64,000 nucleotides of DNA from JAVVTR01 sp036653535 (GTDB taxonomy: Bacteria > Bacteroidota > Bacteroidia > Bacteroidales > P3): contig JAVVTR010000003.1 in assembly GCA_036653535.1 (NCBI GenBank), forward strand, positions 62,001-126,000, written 5' to 3'. Below the pieces are notes generated by a model. That model was not told the DNA's origin, searched no databases, and saw only the letters and a list, made by a program, of their open reading frames with translations. This document shows positions 1 to 8,472 of the stretch, piece by piece (position 1 is the first letter of the stretch; each line of letters starts with the position of its first letter). The position numbers and the translations under genes are program-made.

Positions 1-571
1 AAGAATCGCCTTGGAATGTGGATTTAAATGGATACAATATCGCTGCAAAAAAGTAGAATCTACGGAAGATTTACTACAACAAGGATTGGAAATAAAACAA
101 TTGTGTCATTTACATCAGGCTATTTTTACGGTTAACGATTATGTGGAATTAGCTCTGGAATTAAAAGCAGATGGCGTGCACTTGGGTAAATCCGATCGTC
201 CGATCATAGAGGCTCGTTCTTATTTGGGTAATAACTATATAATTGGAGGAACTGCCAATACCATCGAAGACATAGAGCATCTATACACGCAGGGTGCTAA
301 TTATATTGGACTTGGTCCTTTTCGCTTCACGAATACCAAAGAAAAATTAAGTCCAATTTTAGGAATAGAAGGATATAGAAATTTAACGGATTTGTGCCGA
401 AAGAAAAAGATAAACACACCTATTTACGCCATAGGAGGAATTACTGCCTATGATGCCTCGGAAATAAAAGCCACCGGTATTTATGGCTTGGCTTTAAGTT
501 CCGCTATTTTACAGTCGCCAAATACAAAAGAAGAATTTCAAAAAATATACCAATATTTTACAAACAATTAA
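1..571 (+). CDS. thiE: Thiamine phosphate synthase ThiE (5' end cut by window)
   Basis: Joins HMP pyrophosphate and thiazole phosphate to make thiamine monophosphate in the cytoplasm. The reading frame is open from base 2 (R-I-A-L-E-C-G-F), so the true start lies before the window; the TTG at 11 is internal. About 189 residues are visible of a family usually near 205-215, so roughly 20 are missing. Visible family marks are WIQYRCK (the usual QlReK pyrophosphate-binding stretch), NDYVELAL followed by GVHLGKSD, IGLGPFRFTNTKEK near the middle and the C-terminal YAIGGIT glycine turn of the TIM barrel. It is the first visible gene of a thiamine operon; in Bacteroidales thiS normally precedes it. 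A TPP riboswitch, if present, would lie upstream of this window. Confidence 0.95.
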   Translation, partial: RIALECGFKWIQYRCKKVESTEDLLQQGLEIKQLCHLHQAIFTVNDYVELALELKADGVHLGKSDRPIIEARSYLGNNYIIGGTANTIEDIEHLYTQGANYIGLGPFRFTNTKEKLSPILGIEGYRNLTDLCRKKKINTPIYAIGGITAYDASEIKATGIYGLALSSAILQSPNTKEEFQKIYQYFTNN

Positions 572-581
572 AACATCAAAT

Positions 582-624
582 AGAGGGAAAGCTAAGTGTA
601 AGTAGTAAGCTCGCTTCACCCTCT
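582..624 (+). promoter_or_regulatory. Stem-loop in the thiE-thiG spacer
   Basis: The 82-base gap between thiE and thiG holds a two-part stem. AGAGGG (582-587) pairs with CCCTCT (619-624), and inside it AAGC (589-592) pairs with GCTT (613-616). No run of T follows, so it is not a standard terminator. It could be an mRNA processing or stability element between two cistrons. It lacks the conserved CUGAGA and related core of a TPP riboswitch. Confidence 0.35.
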
Positions 625-653
625 GTACCAAAATAAAATAAAAATCTATAATA

Positions 654-1421
654 ATGAAAAATTTAATTATTGCAGGAAAAGAATTTTCTTCCCGCTTATT
701 TATGGGAACCGGAAAATATAGTTCCAATGAAATGATGGAAAAAGCCATCTTAAGTTCTGGAACACAAATGGTAACCGCTGCACTAAAACGAATCAACACG
801 GCAAATAAGCAAGATGATATGCTTAAACATATCCAACATGAGCACATTACTTTTTTACCCAATACTTCTGGCGCTCGTAATGCAGAAGAAGCTGTTTTTG
901 CAGCCGAATTATCTAAAGAAGCTTTTGGTACCGAATGGCTTAAATTAGAAATTCATCCGGATGCTAAATATCTTCTACCCGATCCTATAGAAACGCTGAA
1001 GGCTACGGAAATCTTGGTAAAAAAAGGCTTTAAAGTTCTTCCTTACATACAAGCCGATCCTGTATTATGTAAGCGACTCGAAGAGGTAGGAGCATCTACC
1101 GTTATGCCTTTAGCTGCACCTATTGGAAGTAATCGTGGTATTCTACAAGAAGATATGCTGCAAATTATCATATCTCAAAGCCGCGTTCCTGTAGTAATAG
1201 ATGCGGGTATAGGTAGTCCTTCACACGCTGCTAAAGCTATGGAAATGGGAGCTGATGCGGTATTAATTAACACGGCCGTAGCTATCTGTGGCGATCCTAT
1301 TGCCATGGCTATTGCTTTTAAAATGGCAGTGGAAGCTGGACGTATGGCCTATGAAGCGCAAATAGCAGCACCCCGGTTCACTGCACAAGCCAGTAGCCCT
1401 CTAACTTCTTTTTTAAATTAA
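654..1421 (+). CDS. thiG: Thiazole synthase ThiG
   Basis: Builds the thiazole phosphate ring from 1-deoxyxylulose 5-phosphate, dehydroglycine from ThiH and sulfur carried by ThiS thiocarboxylate. The 255 residues match the family length of about 255-260. The barrel starts with a typical LFMGTGKY stretch. The Schiff-base lysine is most likely K97 in the EWLKLEI motif. Phosphate-binding glycine stretches APIGSNRGI, IDAGIGSPSHA and GADAVLINTA follow. The start codon is ATG 82 bases after thiE, and thiC follows 12 bases later, consistent with one transcript. Confidence 0.97.
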   Translation: MKNLIIAGKEFSSRLFMGTGKYSSNEMMEKAILSSGTQMVTAALKRINTANKQDDMLKHIQHEHITFLPNTSGARNAEEAVFAAELSKEAFGTEWLKLEIHPDAKYLLPDPIETLKATEILVKKGFKVLPYIQADPVLCKRLEEVGASTVMPLAAPIGSNRGILQEDMLQIIISQSRVPVVIDAGIGSPSHAAKAMEMGADAVLINTAVAICGDPIAMAIAFKMAVEAGRMAYEAQIAAPRFTAQASSPLTSFLN

Positions 1422-1433
1422 AAAACAACAGCA

Positions 1434-3161
1434 ATGAACGAAAATGAAATTTCAAGAAAACCCTTCCCAGGTTCAGAAAAAGTATATATAAACGGAAAAG
1501 TCCATGCTATTAAAGTTCCTATGCGGAAAATTAATTTGGTGGACACGGTAGATATAGTGCAAGGGGAAAGAATAGCAAAACCAAACGATCCTGTGTATGT
1601 ATATGATACCAGTGGCGCTTATACCGATTCTTCGGTAGAAATAGATCTAAAAAAAGGATTAGGAGATATTCGTAGTACTTGGATACAAAGAAGAGCCGAC
1701 GCCGAAGAATTAAGTACCTTAAGTTCTGAATATGGGAATCTTCGCCTAAAAGATAAGAGTTTAGATTCTCTTAGATTTGAACATATTCGCAAACCTTTCC
1801 GAGCAAAAAGAGGACATTCCCTTACGCAAATGTTCTATGCCCGCCAAGGAATTATTACTGAAGAAATGGAGTATGTAGCCATCCGGGAAAACCAAAATGC
1901 ACAAGCTTCCGGCCTTACTAATCTTATTACTCCGGAATTTGTACGTGAAGAATTAGCTGCCGGACGTGCTATCATTCCTGGTAATATTAATCACGTGGAA
2001 TGTGAACCTATGATTATAGGTCGAAAATTCCTAACTAAAATCAACACCAATATTGGTAATTCCTCTACATCCTCTTCCATTGAAGAAGAAGTGGAAAAAG
2101 CGGTTTGGAGTTGTCGCTGGGGAGGAGATACTCTGATGGATCTTTCTACAGGAGCTAATATTCACGAAACTAGAGAATGGATCATTAGAAATTGTCCTGT
2201 TCCAGTAGGAACCGTGCCTATTTACCAAGCGCTGGAAAAAGTAAATGGAGTAGCAGAAGACCTAAACTGGGAAATATTTAAAGATACCCTGATAGAGCAA
2301 TGCGAACAAGGGGTGGACTACTTTACTATACATGCAGGTCTAAGAAAAAAGCATGTTCCTTTGGCCTCCAAACGTCTAACCGGCATCGTTTCTCGCGGAG
2401 GTTCTATTATGGCTAAATGGTGTGCGGTTCACCAAGAAGAAAGTTTTTTATACACTCATTTTGAAGAAATTTGTGAAATTGTAAAGCAGTACGATACTGG
2501 ACTTTCTTTGGGCGATGGCCTGCGTCCTGGATGTATACAAGACGCTAACGACGAAGCTCAATTTGGAGAATTGGAAACTATTGGTGAATTAACTAAAATT
2601 GCGTGGAAACACCATGTACAAGTACTTATCGAAGGCCCTGGTCATGTGCCCATGCACAAAATCAAAGAGAATATGGAAAAGGAATTGATAGACTGCCACG
2701 AAGCACCTTTTTATACCTTAGGACCATTGGTTACGGATATAGCTCCTGCTTACGACCACATCACTTCTGCCATAGGAGCCGCACTTATAGGTTGGTATGG
2801 AACAGCTATGCTTTGTTATGTAACCCCTAAAGAACATCTTGGTTTGCCTAATAAAGAAGATGTTCGTACAGGTATCATTACTTTTAAAATTGCCGCCCAT
2901 GCTGCGGACTTAGCTAAAATGCACCCAGGAGCTCAAATTCGTGACAATGCCATGAGTAAGGCAAGATTTGAATTTCGTTGGAAAGATCAATTCAACCTCG
3001 CTCTCGATCCGGATAAAGCTATGGAATATTTCCGTTCTCGTGAAGGAGCCCACGAAGAAGGTTCCAAATTTTGCACCATGTGTGGACCCAATTTCTGTGC
3101 TATGCGCATTTCCAAAGAGGCCTCTAATAATTGCATGGAAGAATACGATTATAAAAAATAA
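1434..3161 (+). CDS. thiC: Phosphomethylpyrimidine synthase ThiC
   Basis: A radical SAM enzyme that rearranges aminoimidazole ribotide into HMP phosphate, the pyrimidine half of thiamine. The C-terminal non-canonical iron-sulfur motif CxxCxxxxC is intact at C547, C550 and C555 (FCTMCGPNFC). Other family marks are RAKRGHSLTQM, the GNIN segment, the SLGDGLRPG stretch, EGPGHVPM and LGPLVTDIAPAYDHI. At 575 residues it is a normal bacterial length without a long N-terminal extension. It lies between thiG and thiH with gaps of 12 and 4 bases, so tight co-expression is likely. Confidence 0.98.
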   Translation: MNENEISRKPFPGSEKVYINGKVHAIKVPMRKINLVDTVDIVQGERIAKPNDPVYVYDTSGAYTDSSVEIDLKKGLGDIRSTWIQRRADAEELSTLSSEYGNLRLKDKSLDSLRFEHIRKPFRAKRGHSLTQMFYARQGIITEEMEYVAIRENQNAQASGLTNLITPEFVREELAAGRAIIPGNINHVECEPMIIGRKFLTKINTNIGNSSTSSSIEEEVEKAVWSCRWGGDTLMDLSTGANIHETREWIIRNCPVPVGTVPIYQALEKVNGVAEDLNWEIFKDTLIEQCEQGVDYFTIHAGLRKKHVPLASKRLTGIVSRGGSIMAKWCAVHQEESFLYTHFEEICEIVKQYDTGLSLGDGLRPGCIQDANDEAQFGELETIGELTKIAWKHHVQVLIEGPGHVPMHKIKENMEKELIDCHEAPFYTLGPLVTDIAPAYDHITSAIGAALIGWYGTAMLCYVTPKEHLGLPNKEDVRTGIITFKIAAHAADLAKMHPGAQIRDNAMSKARFEFRWKDQFNLALDPDKAMEYFRSREGAHEEGSKFCTMCGPNFCAMRISKEASNNCMEEYDYKK

Positions 3162-3165
3162 AAGA

Positions 3166-4302
3166 ATGTTATTTTCAGAAATAATAGAAAAATATAATTG
3201 GGCGGATATGGGACGTGAAATTTACGCCAAAACCCCCGAAGATGTAGAAAAAGCCCTATCCAAAGCACAACAAGCCGGAGGGGAAATAACTTTGGAAGAT
3301 TTTAAGGCTTTAGTTTCACCCTCTGCTGCCAAAGCAGAATATTTAGAAACCATGGCAGCATTAAGCCGAATAGCTACCCAAAAGCGATTTGGTAAAACCA
3401 TACAATTTTATATTCCCCTTTATCTTAGCAATGAATGTACCAATCACTGCATCTATTGCGGATTTAATCACGAAAACAAATTTAATAGAGTCATACTTAC
3501 CGATGAGGAAATTATTGCGGAAGCCAAGGTGATAAAATCTATGGGCTATGAACATTTGCTGCTTCTTACGGGAGAATCTCCAAAAAAAGCTGGAGTAGAC
3601 TATATTGAACATGCCATGCAAATACTCTCCCCTTACTTTGCTCAATTATCCTTAGAAGTACAGCCTTTGGACACCAACGAATATGCTCGTTTGAGAAAAT
3701 CGAATTTAAACGCCGTTTATGTTTACCAAGAAACTTATCATAGGGAACGCTACCCTATTTATCATCCGGCTGGAAAAAAGAGTGATTATACTTGGAGGGT
3801 AAACAGCCAAGATCGCTTAGGTATGGCAGAGGTGAACAAAATTGGAATAGGGGCCTTGTTAGGACTGGAAGATTGGCGAATAGAATCACTCTCCATGGCC
3901 TTGCATCTACTCCATTTGCGAAAAGAATACTGGCGTTCTAAATATTGCATTGCGTTTCCTCGTATGCGCCCACACGAAGGTGGTTTCCAACCCCAATTTC
4001 ATATCAGCGATAAAGAATTTGTACAAATGATTTGGGCTTTTAGAATTTTCGACAATGATTTGGAAATGTCACTTACCACTCGGGAAAATTCCGATTTTAG
4101 AGATCACATGATTTCTTTGGGTATCACCTCTATTAGTGCTGGATCGCAAACCGATCCGGGTGGATACAGCCATCCTAACAAGGAAGTTCCACAATTTATT
4201 ACTAACGACGATCGCTCCGTGGATGCAATGAAAAAAATGATAGAAGAGCAAGGATACGAAGTGGTTTGGAAAGATTGGGATAGAGTTTATGACGCAAAAT
4301 AA
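3166..4302 (+). CDS. thiH: 2-iminoacetate synthase ThiH
   Basis: A radical SAM tyrosine lyase that makes dehydroglycine for ThiG. The cluster-binding CxxxCxxC motif is C91, C95 and C98 in ECTNHCIYCGF. I chose the ATG at 3166, four bases after the thiC stop. The frame is open further upstream inside thiC, but that part is a shadow. The resulting 378 residues fit the family (about 370-380). The body has LLLLTGESPKKAGVDYI, IGIGALLGLEDWR and ISAGSQTDPGGY, all typical. Its end overlaps the next gene by 14 bases. The oxygen-sensitive ThiH route, in place of glycine oxidase ThiO, suggests thiamine synthesis under low oxygen. Confidence 0.96.
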   Translation: MLFSEIIEKYNWADMGREIYAKTPEDVEKALSKAQQAGGEITLEDFKALVSPSAAKAEYLETMAALSRIATQKRFGKTIQFYIPLYLSNECTNHCIYCGFNHENKFNRVILTDEEIIAEAKVIKSMGYEHLLLLTGESPKKAGVDYIEHAMQILSPYFAQLSLEVQPLDTNEYARLRKSNLNAVYVYQETYHRERYPIYHPAGKKSDYTWRVNSQDRLGMAEVNKIGIGALLGLEDWRIESLSMALHLLHLRKEYWRSKYCIAFPRMRPHEGGFQPQFHISDKEFVQMIWAFRIFDNDLEMSLTTRENSDFRDHMISLGITSISAGSQTDPGGYSHPNKEVPQFITNDDRSVDAMKKMIEEQGYEVVWKDWDRVYDAK

Positions 4303-5101
4303 TGCTATAGAAAGATATGCCCGCCAAACTGTTTTACCACAATTTGGCACTAAGGGACAAACTCGATTACATTCGACTTCGGCTTTAATAGTAGGAGTGG
4401 GAGGTTTAGGCTCGGTAGTGAGCCTATACCTCTGCGCTGCCGGCATTGGAAAACTAAGTTTAGTAGATCCGGATATTATCGCTGAAAGTAATTTGCAGCG
4501 ACAAATTTTATATCGCACTTCCCAAATTGGGAAGCAGAAAGTAGAACAAGCACAAAAAAGTTTACATGATTTAAATCCAAATGTAGAAATAGAATTTCAT
4601 GCACTGAAATACGAATTTTCTAATGCGGTAAATCTAAGTAAAGGCCATGATATTATTATAGATGGAACCGACAACGCCCAAACCCGCTACTTAATGAATG
4701 ATGTAAGTATTGGACTAAATATCCCTTATATATTTGGGGCTATAAGCGATTTTTTGGGACAAATTTCCGTCTTTAATTCCGCTACGAATTCTGCCATGGA
4801 TTCCGCTACATATAGATGTCTTTTCCCAGAACTTCCGGAAACACCTGACTTAACAGACAAGCAAAATGGAAATTCTTCTAATGGGGTTTTGGGTTGTTTA
4901 CCTGGAGTGATTGGCTGCATGGAGGTAAATGAGGCTATTAAAACCCTTTGTGGTATGGGAAATACTTTACAAAACAAGCTTTATAGTATTAATCTCTTAG
5001 ATATGCAATCTCAAATCTATAGTATAAAAGCAAGATCAGAGGAAAGAAAGTTGGCCTTAGAAAATTTTTATAAGATGGCCCGGAGTATCCCCCAAAAATA
5101 G
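4289..5101 (+). CDS. thiF: ThiF/MoeB/HesA-family adenylyltransferase
   Basis: An E1-like enzyme expected to adenylate the ThiS C-terminus so that it can take up sulfur. The N-terminal nucleotide-binding fold is clear: GVGGLGS near residue 37, then LVDPDIIAESNLQRQ with the Arg finger region and an IIDGTDNAQTRY stretch. It starts 14 bases inside thiH, so translational coupling is likely. Oddly, only the second cysteine of the usual first zinc pair is present (ATYRC, where relatives have CYRC), the C-terminal CxxC pair is absent, and the cysteine that E. coli ThiF uses for acyl-persulfide chemistry is not evident in the GNSSNGVLG stretch. A ThiS-specific role is inferred from the operon. Confidence 0.88.
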   Translation: MTQNNAIERYARQTVLPQFGTKGQTRLHSTSALIVGVGGLGSVVSLYLCAAGIGKLSLVDPDIIAESNLQRQILYRTSQIGKQKVEQAQKSLHDLNPNVEIEFHALKYEFSNAVNLSKGHDIIIDGTDNAQTRYLMNDVSIGLNIPYIFGAISDFLGQISVFNSATNSAMDSATYRCLFPELPETPDLTDKQNGNSSNGVLGCLPGVIGCMEVNEAIKTLCGMGNTLQNKLYSINLLDMQSQIYSIKARSEERKLALENFYKMARSIPQK

Positions 5102-5131
5102 AACAAGCAATATCTATGCTCCAACTTATAC

Positions 5132-6112
5132 CTACATCAATTCTTTCAAAATTTGATCTACCGTAATACCCTCCGCTTCTGCTTTGTAATTTTTAACCAC
5201 CCTATGCCGCAAGGATTGAAGCGCCACTGCTTTTATATCTTCTTTATCGGGCGCATATTTTCCATGAAAAGCAGCATGGCATTTAGCCCCTACTATTAAG
5301 CATTGAGAAGCTCTTGGACCGGCTCCCCAAGAAATATAATTACGAGTAATATTAGGAACCTCTTCTGCAACAGGTCGCGTGGAAGCAACCAAACGCACCG
5401 CATATTCATATAAAGAATCTGGTACCGGTATACGCCGAATAAGATGCTGAAAATATAAAATTTCTTCTGCAGACATAATCGATTGCACCTCGGTCTGCAC
5501 ATCGGCTGTGGTAGCACGCACAATTTCTATTTCCTCCTGTAAAGTGGGATAATCTAAACTTATCTGAAACATAAATCTATCCAACTGAGCTTCTGGTAAG
5601 GGATAGGTTCCTTCTTGTTCTATAGGATTTTGTGTAGCTAAAACAAAAAATGGCTTAGCTAAAGTATAGGTAGATGCCCCTACCGTTACAGATTTTTCTT
5701 GCATAGCCTCTAATAAAGCGGCCTGCGTTTTAGGGGGAGTACGATTAATTTCATCGGCTAAAACCAAATTTGCAAAAACGGGACCCGGAACAAACTTATA
5801 ATTTCTTTCTTTATCTAATATCTCAAAGCCTGTAATATCGGAAGGCATTAAATCTGGCGTAAATTGAATACGATGAAAACTAAGATCCATGGCCTTAGAT
5901 AAGGTTTGTACCAACAAGGTTTTCGCTAAACCAGGAACCCCTACTAAAAGGGCATGCCCTCCACTAAAAATAGAAAGAAGTATATCCTCTACCACCAAAT
6001 CCTGTCCTATAATCTGCTTGGAAATTTCTTTCTTCATGGCTTGGTACTTTGCCTCCAAAGCAGCCATTGCTTTGACATCATCCGTAAATTCCTGCATAAC
6101 TACATTTTCCAT
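5132..6112 (-). CDS. MoxR-family AAA+ ATPase
   Basis: A cytoplasmic chaperone-like ATPase. MoxR proteins usually work with von Willebrand A domain partners in metalloenzyme maturation or envelope functions. Walker A is GVPGLAKT (58-65), Walker B is LVLADEIN (116-123), followed by RTPPKTQAALLEAMQE and the sensor stretch ATQNPIEQEGTYPLPEAQLDRF, all diagnostic. Length 326 is normal. Its ATG overlaps the end of the SurA-like gene by 13 bases, which makes it the last gene of the guaB-foldase operon. The usual neighbours (DUF58, VWA, BatA/BatB) do not follow: the next gene is convergent thiF. The substrate cannot be told from sequence. Confidence 0.95.
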   Translation of the reverse strand: MENVVMQEFTDDVKAMAALEAKYQAMKKEISKQIIGQDLVVEDILLSIFSGGHALLVGVPGLAKTLLVQTLSKAMDLSFHRIQFTPDLMPSDITGFEILDKERNYKFVPGPVFANLVLADEINRTPPKTQAALLEAMQEKSVTVGASTYTLAKPFFVLATQNPIEQEGTYPLPEAQLDRFMFQISLDYPTLQEEIEIVRATTADVQTEVQSIMSAEEILYFQHLIRRIPVPDSLYEYAVRLVASTRPVAEEVPNITRNYISWGAGPRASQCLIVGAKCHAAFHGKYAPDKEDIKAVALQSLRHRVVKNYKAEAEGITVDQILKELM

Positions 6113-7584
6113 TTATACTTAAAGTCGCAATCGGCATAAGATCCTAATAATCGAATATAAGTATTGGCAATTTTGTCTTTCATCCAATTTTGCATTTTCG
6201 TTGTTTTTGCTTTTTCCAAAGCCAATACATAAATTTTATCATAATCCTCTCTGAGATTGGCTCTATGTGGGGGGGTCTTCCGTTTTACAAAGAATATACG
6301 AAAAGCATTTTGTCCATCTTCGTCCACAAACGGTAAGGCATGGGTAATTTCTCCTTCTTCTAATTTTTCTACCGAAAGATAAATCATGTGCTCTATCTCC
6401 TCTGAAGTGTAGCTGGGTTTACGGGTCATAGGACTTAGATAAGCACCATTCCCCTGCCCTCCTGCATCATCCGAAAAAATTCTAACGGCATCTTCAAAAC
6501 TATATTCCGCCTTGCGAATTAATTTTGATACCGAATCTAATTCTATTTTCGCACGAAGCAAATCCATGTCCGAAGGCTTCGCTCTTATTAAGATATGGCG
6601 AACATTAACCATTTCGCCTTTTTTATCTAATACTTCTAAAATATGAAAACCAAATTGAGTTTCAAAAACAGGAGATAATTCATTTATCGGCAAACTAAAT
6701 GCCATAGACTCAAATTCACTTGCCCATTCGCCACGCCCCCCATATCCTAATTCGCCTCCTTTACGAGCAGATCCAGGATCTTCCGAATAAAGAGCGGCCA
6801 AAGAACGAAAATTTTCCCCTTTAGCAATACGAGATCGTAATTCTTCTAAACGAGATTTAGCCAATTCTTTTTCCGTAGAACTAATAATAGCCTTCTTTAC
6901 AATAGAAGACAATTCATATTCTATAGGAACCAAAGGAACACTATCTTTAGGTAATGCATCATAAAAGCGTTTTACCTCGGTAGGCGTAACTTTAATATCT
7001 TGTGTCAATTTATTTTCCATAGTACGAGCAATAAGGGCCGACTTTATCATTTCCCTATATTCTTCTTTTAGCTGCAAAATAGTTTTTCCATAAAATTCTT
7101 CCAACTTTTCACGGGAACCTATTTGCTCCACAAAATATCGAATACGACTCTCCAACTCATTTTCTACTTCATTCTCGCTAATATTAATACTGTCTTCATC
7201 GGCCTGTAAGGCGTATAAATCGCTTACCAACATGGCTTCCAATGCGCCACAACGCGACTGTTCGCTAATCAGTTCTCCCGTCATACGTAAGTTTTCCACC
7301 GCTTTTTCTACGTCCGATAACTTAACCATTTTGGTTCCCACCACAGCCACAATTTGATCTACTATTATTCCACGATTTAACGTTTCTTCTAAGGTTTGCA
7401 CCGAAAAATCAGAAACACTATCCTTTTCTTCGGTTAGAGTATAGTCTAATTCATCCGAAACGGTATCCGTTAAGGTTTCTCCCTTTAAATGTGTTTTAGC
7501 AGGAGAAAACTGCGCAAATCCCATTTCTATACCAAACAGGCACAAAAAGAAGAATATAGGTAGTTTTTTTTGCAATACTTTCAT
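6100..7584 (-). CDS. SurA-like periplasmic peptidyl-prolyl isomerase
   Basis: A periplasmic chaperone expected to help outer-membrane proteins fold. It opens with a signal peptide (K-rich start, hydrophobic core IFFFLCLFGIEM, probable cut after GFAQ near residue 25). A SurA-type N-terminal helical chaperone domain begins at about residue 73 (IIVDQIVAVVG). Two parvulin-type rotamase domains follow at about 221-320 (with the LGYGGRGEWASEFE stretch) and 325-430 (VNVRHILIRAKP). At 494 residues it is slightly longer than E. coli SurA, mainly through an acidic segment between signal and chaperone domain. It is third in a run of foldase-type genes behind guaB, with a 3-base gap upstream. Confidence 0.93.
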   Translation of the reverse strand: MKVLQKKLPIFFFLCLFGIEMGFAQFSPAKTHLKGETLTDTVSDELDYTLTEEKDSVSDFSVQTLEETLNRGIIVDQIVAVVGTKMVKLSDVEKAVENLRMTGELISEQSRCGALEAMLVSDLYALQADEDSINISENEVENELESRIRYFVEQIGSREKLEEFYGKTILQLKEEYREMIKSALIARTMENKLTQDIKVTPTEVKRFYDALPKDSVPLVPIEYELSSIVKKAIISSTEKELAKSRLEELRSRIAKGENFRSLAALYSEDPGSARKGGELGYGGRGEWASEFESMAFSLPINELSPVFETQFGFHILEVLDKKGEMVNVRHILIRAKPSDMDLLRAKIELDSVSKLIRKAEYSFEDAVRIFSDDAGGQGNGAYLSPMTRKPSYTSEEIEHMIYLSVEKLEEGEITHALPFVDEDGQNAFRIFFVKRKTPPHRANLREDYDKIYVLALEKAKTTKMQNWMKDKIANTYIRLLGSYADCDFKYKWKM

Positions 7585-7587
7585 AAA

Positions 7588-8472
7588 TTAGTAATATTTT
7601 ATCTCTTTAGCCTGTTCTGCTTCTTTTAATAAACCATCTCTCATTTCTTGGAGTATGGCCTGTTTTCTTTTGTTTAGAATAATAAGTCGAATACGGTTAC
7701 GCTCAAAAGGAAAAGGAGAAACCATATCCCTAACTCTAAAATCAAGAATAACCACGTAATAAATAAATTTTCCAAATACGACCTCTATTTGATGATGATT
7801 ACTAAGAAATTCTTCCTGATCATACGTTTTTATGGGTATTTCGCGTAAAAGATCATTAAAAAACAACCATTGATCGGTATCTAAAAAGTAATTATCTGCC
7901 GATTTTGCACATAAATTACTTAATTTAATAAGATTACGTTCTGAAAACGGTTCAGAAAACAACTCTTTTTTTATTTTTTTTTCATCGGGATCGTTCCGCA
8001 AGACTTTGGCAAAACGAACTTTTACAATATTACTCTTCAAATAAAATTGTTCCGAATTAGCCTTGTAATAATCCTCTAATTCTTGTTCAGAAACAATAGT
8101 ATCTAATAATTGTTCCGCAACCCTATTTTGATAAGTAAATATAATTAAGGAGTTTTTATAATCCTCTATTTGTTTCTTATAATAATCTTCCGAAACATCG
8201 GTATTCTTCTTGGCCTTTTGTAAAAGCACTTGTTGCAATACCCAATTTTCAATTATCTTTTTAGAGGCATCCGCACTATCGGCTGGGAGCATACCTACCG
8301 GAAGCATAGACTGCAAATCGCTTTTATATAGGACCTCCTCAGCGACAGAAACTATTTTTTCATCATGACTATATCCTAAGCGCTTGCAAGAACTTACTAA
8401 AAACAGCATTGCAAACGCACCCAAAAAAATTGGGAAACATCGTGATTTATTGAAATAGGCTCTCAAAGACAT
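7588..8472 (-). CDS. Foldase-like lipoprotein without recognisable rotamase core
   Basis: The 294-residue product has a lipoprotein signal with lipobox LVSSC (Cys29). The mature part begins like PpiD/SurA proteins (a short strand, then long charged helices at residues 40-130). Its tail, with PFPFERNRIRLIILNKRKQ, resembles the C-terminal end of SurA-family chaperone domains. Where neighbours carry the rotamase motif RHILI, this protein has VRFAKVLRND, and I see no complete parvulin domain. It probably is a chaperone-only, membrane-anchored partner of the two flanking isomerases. It overlaps the upstream gene by 26 bases and lies 3 bases before the SurA-like gene. The function is inferred from position and fold resemblance only. 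Confidence 0.75.
   Translation of the reverse strand: MSLRAYFNKSRCFPIFLGAFAMLFLVSSCKRLGYSHDEKIVSVAEEVLYKSDLQSMLPVGMLPADSADASKKIIENWVLQQVLLQKAKKNTDVSEDYYKKQIEDYKNSLIIFTYQNRVAEQLLDTIVSEQELEDYYKANSEQFYLKSNIVKVRFAKVLRNDPDEKKIKKELFSEPFSERNLIKLSNLCAKSADNYFLDTDQWLFFNDLLREIPIKTYDQEEFLSNHHQIEVVFGKFIYYVVILDFRVRDMVSPFPFERNRIRLIILNKRKQAILQEMRDGLLKEAEQAKEIKYY

Noticed and set aside
11..571. thiE starting at the TTG at base 11
   Set aside because: The frame is open to the window edge and residues before it fit the family, so the gene is cut, not started here.
572..653. TPP riboswitch within the thiamine operon
   Set aside because: A stem is present, but none of the conserved TPP-binding core is seen; a riboswitch would be upstream of the window.
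2968..3165. N-terminal extension of thiH
   Set aside because: It lies within thiC in another frame and does not resemble ThiH; the ATG at 3166 gives the family length.
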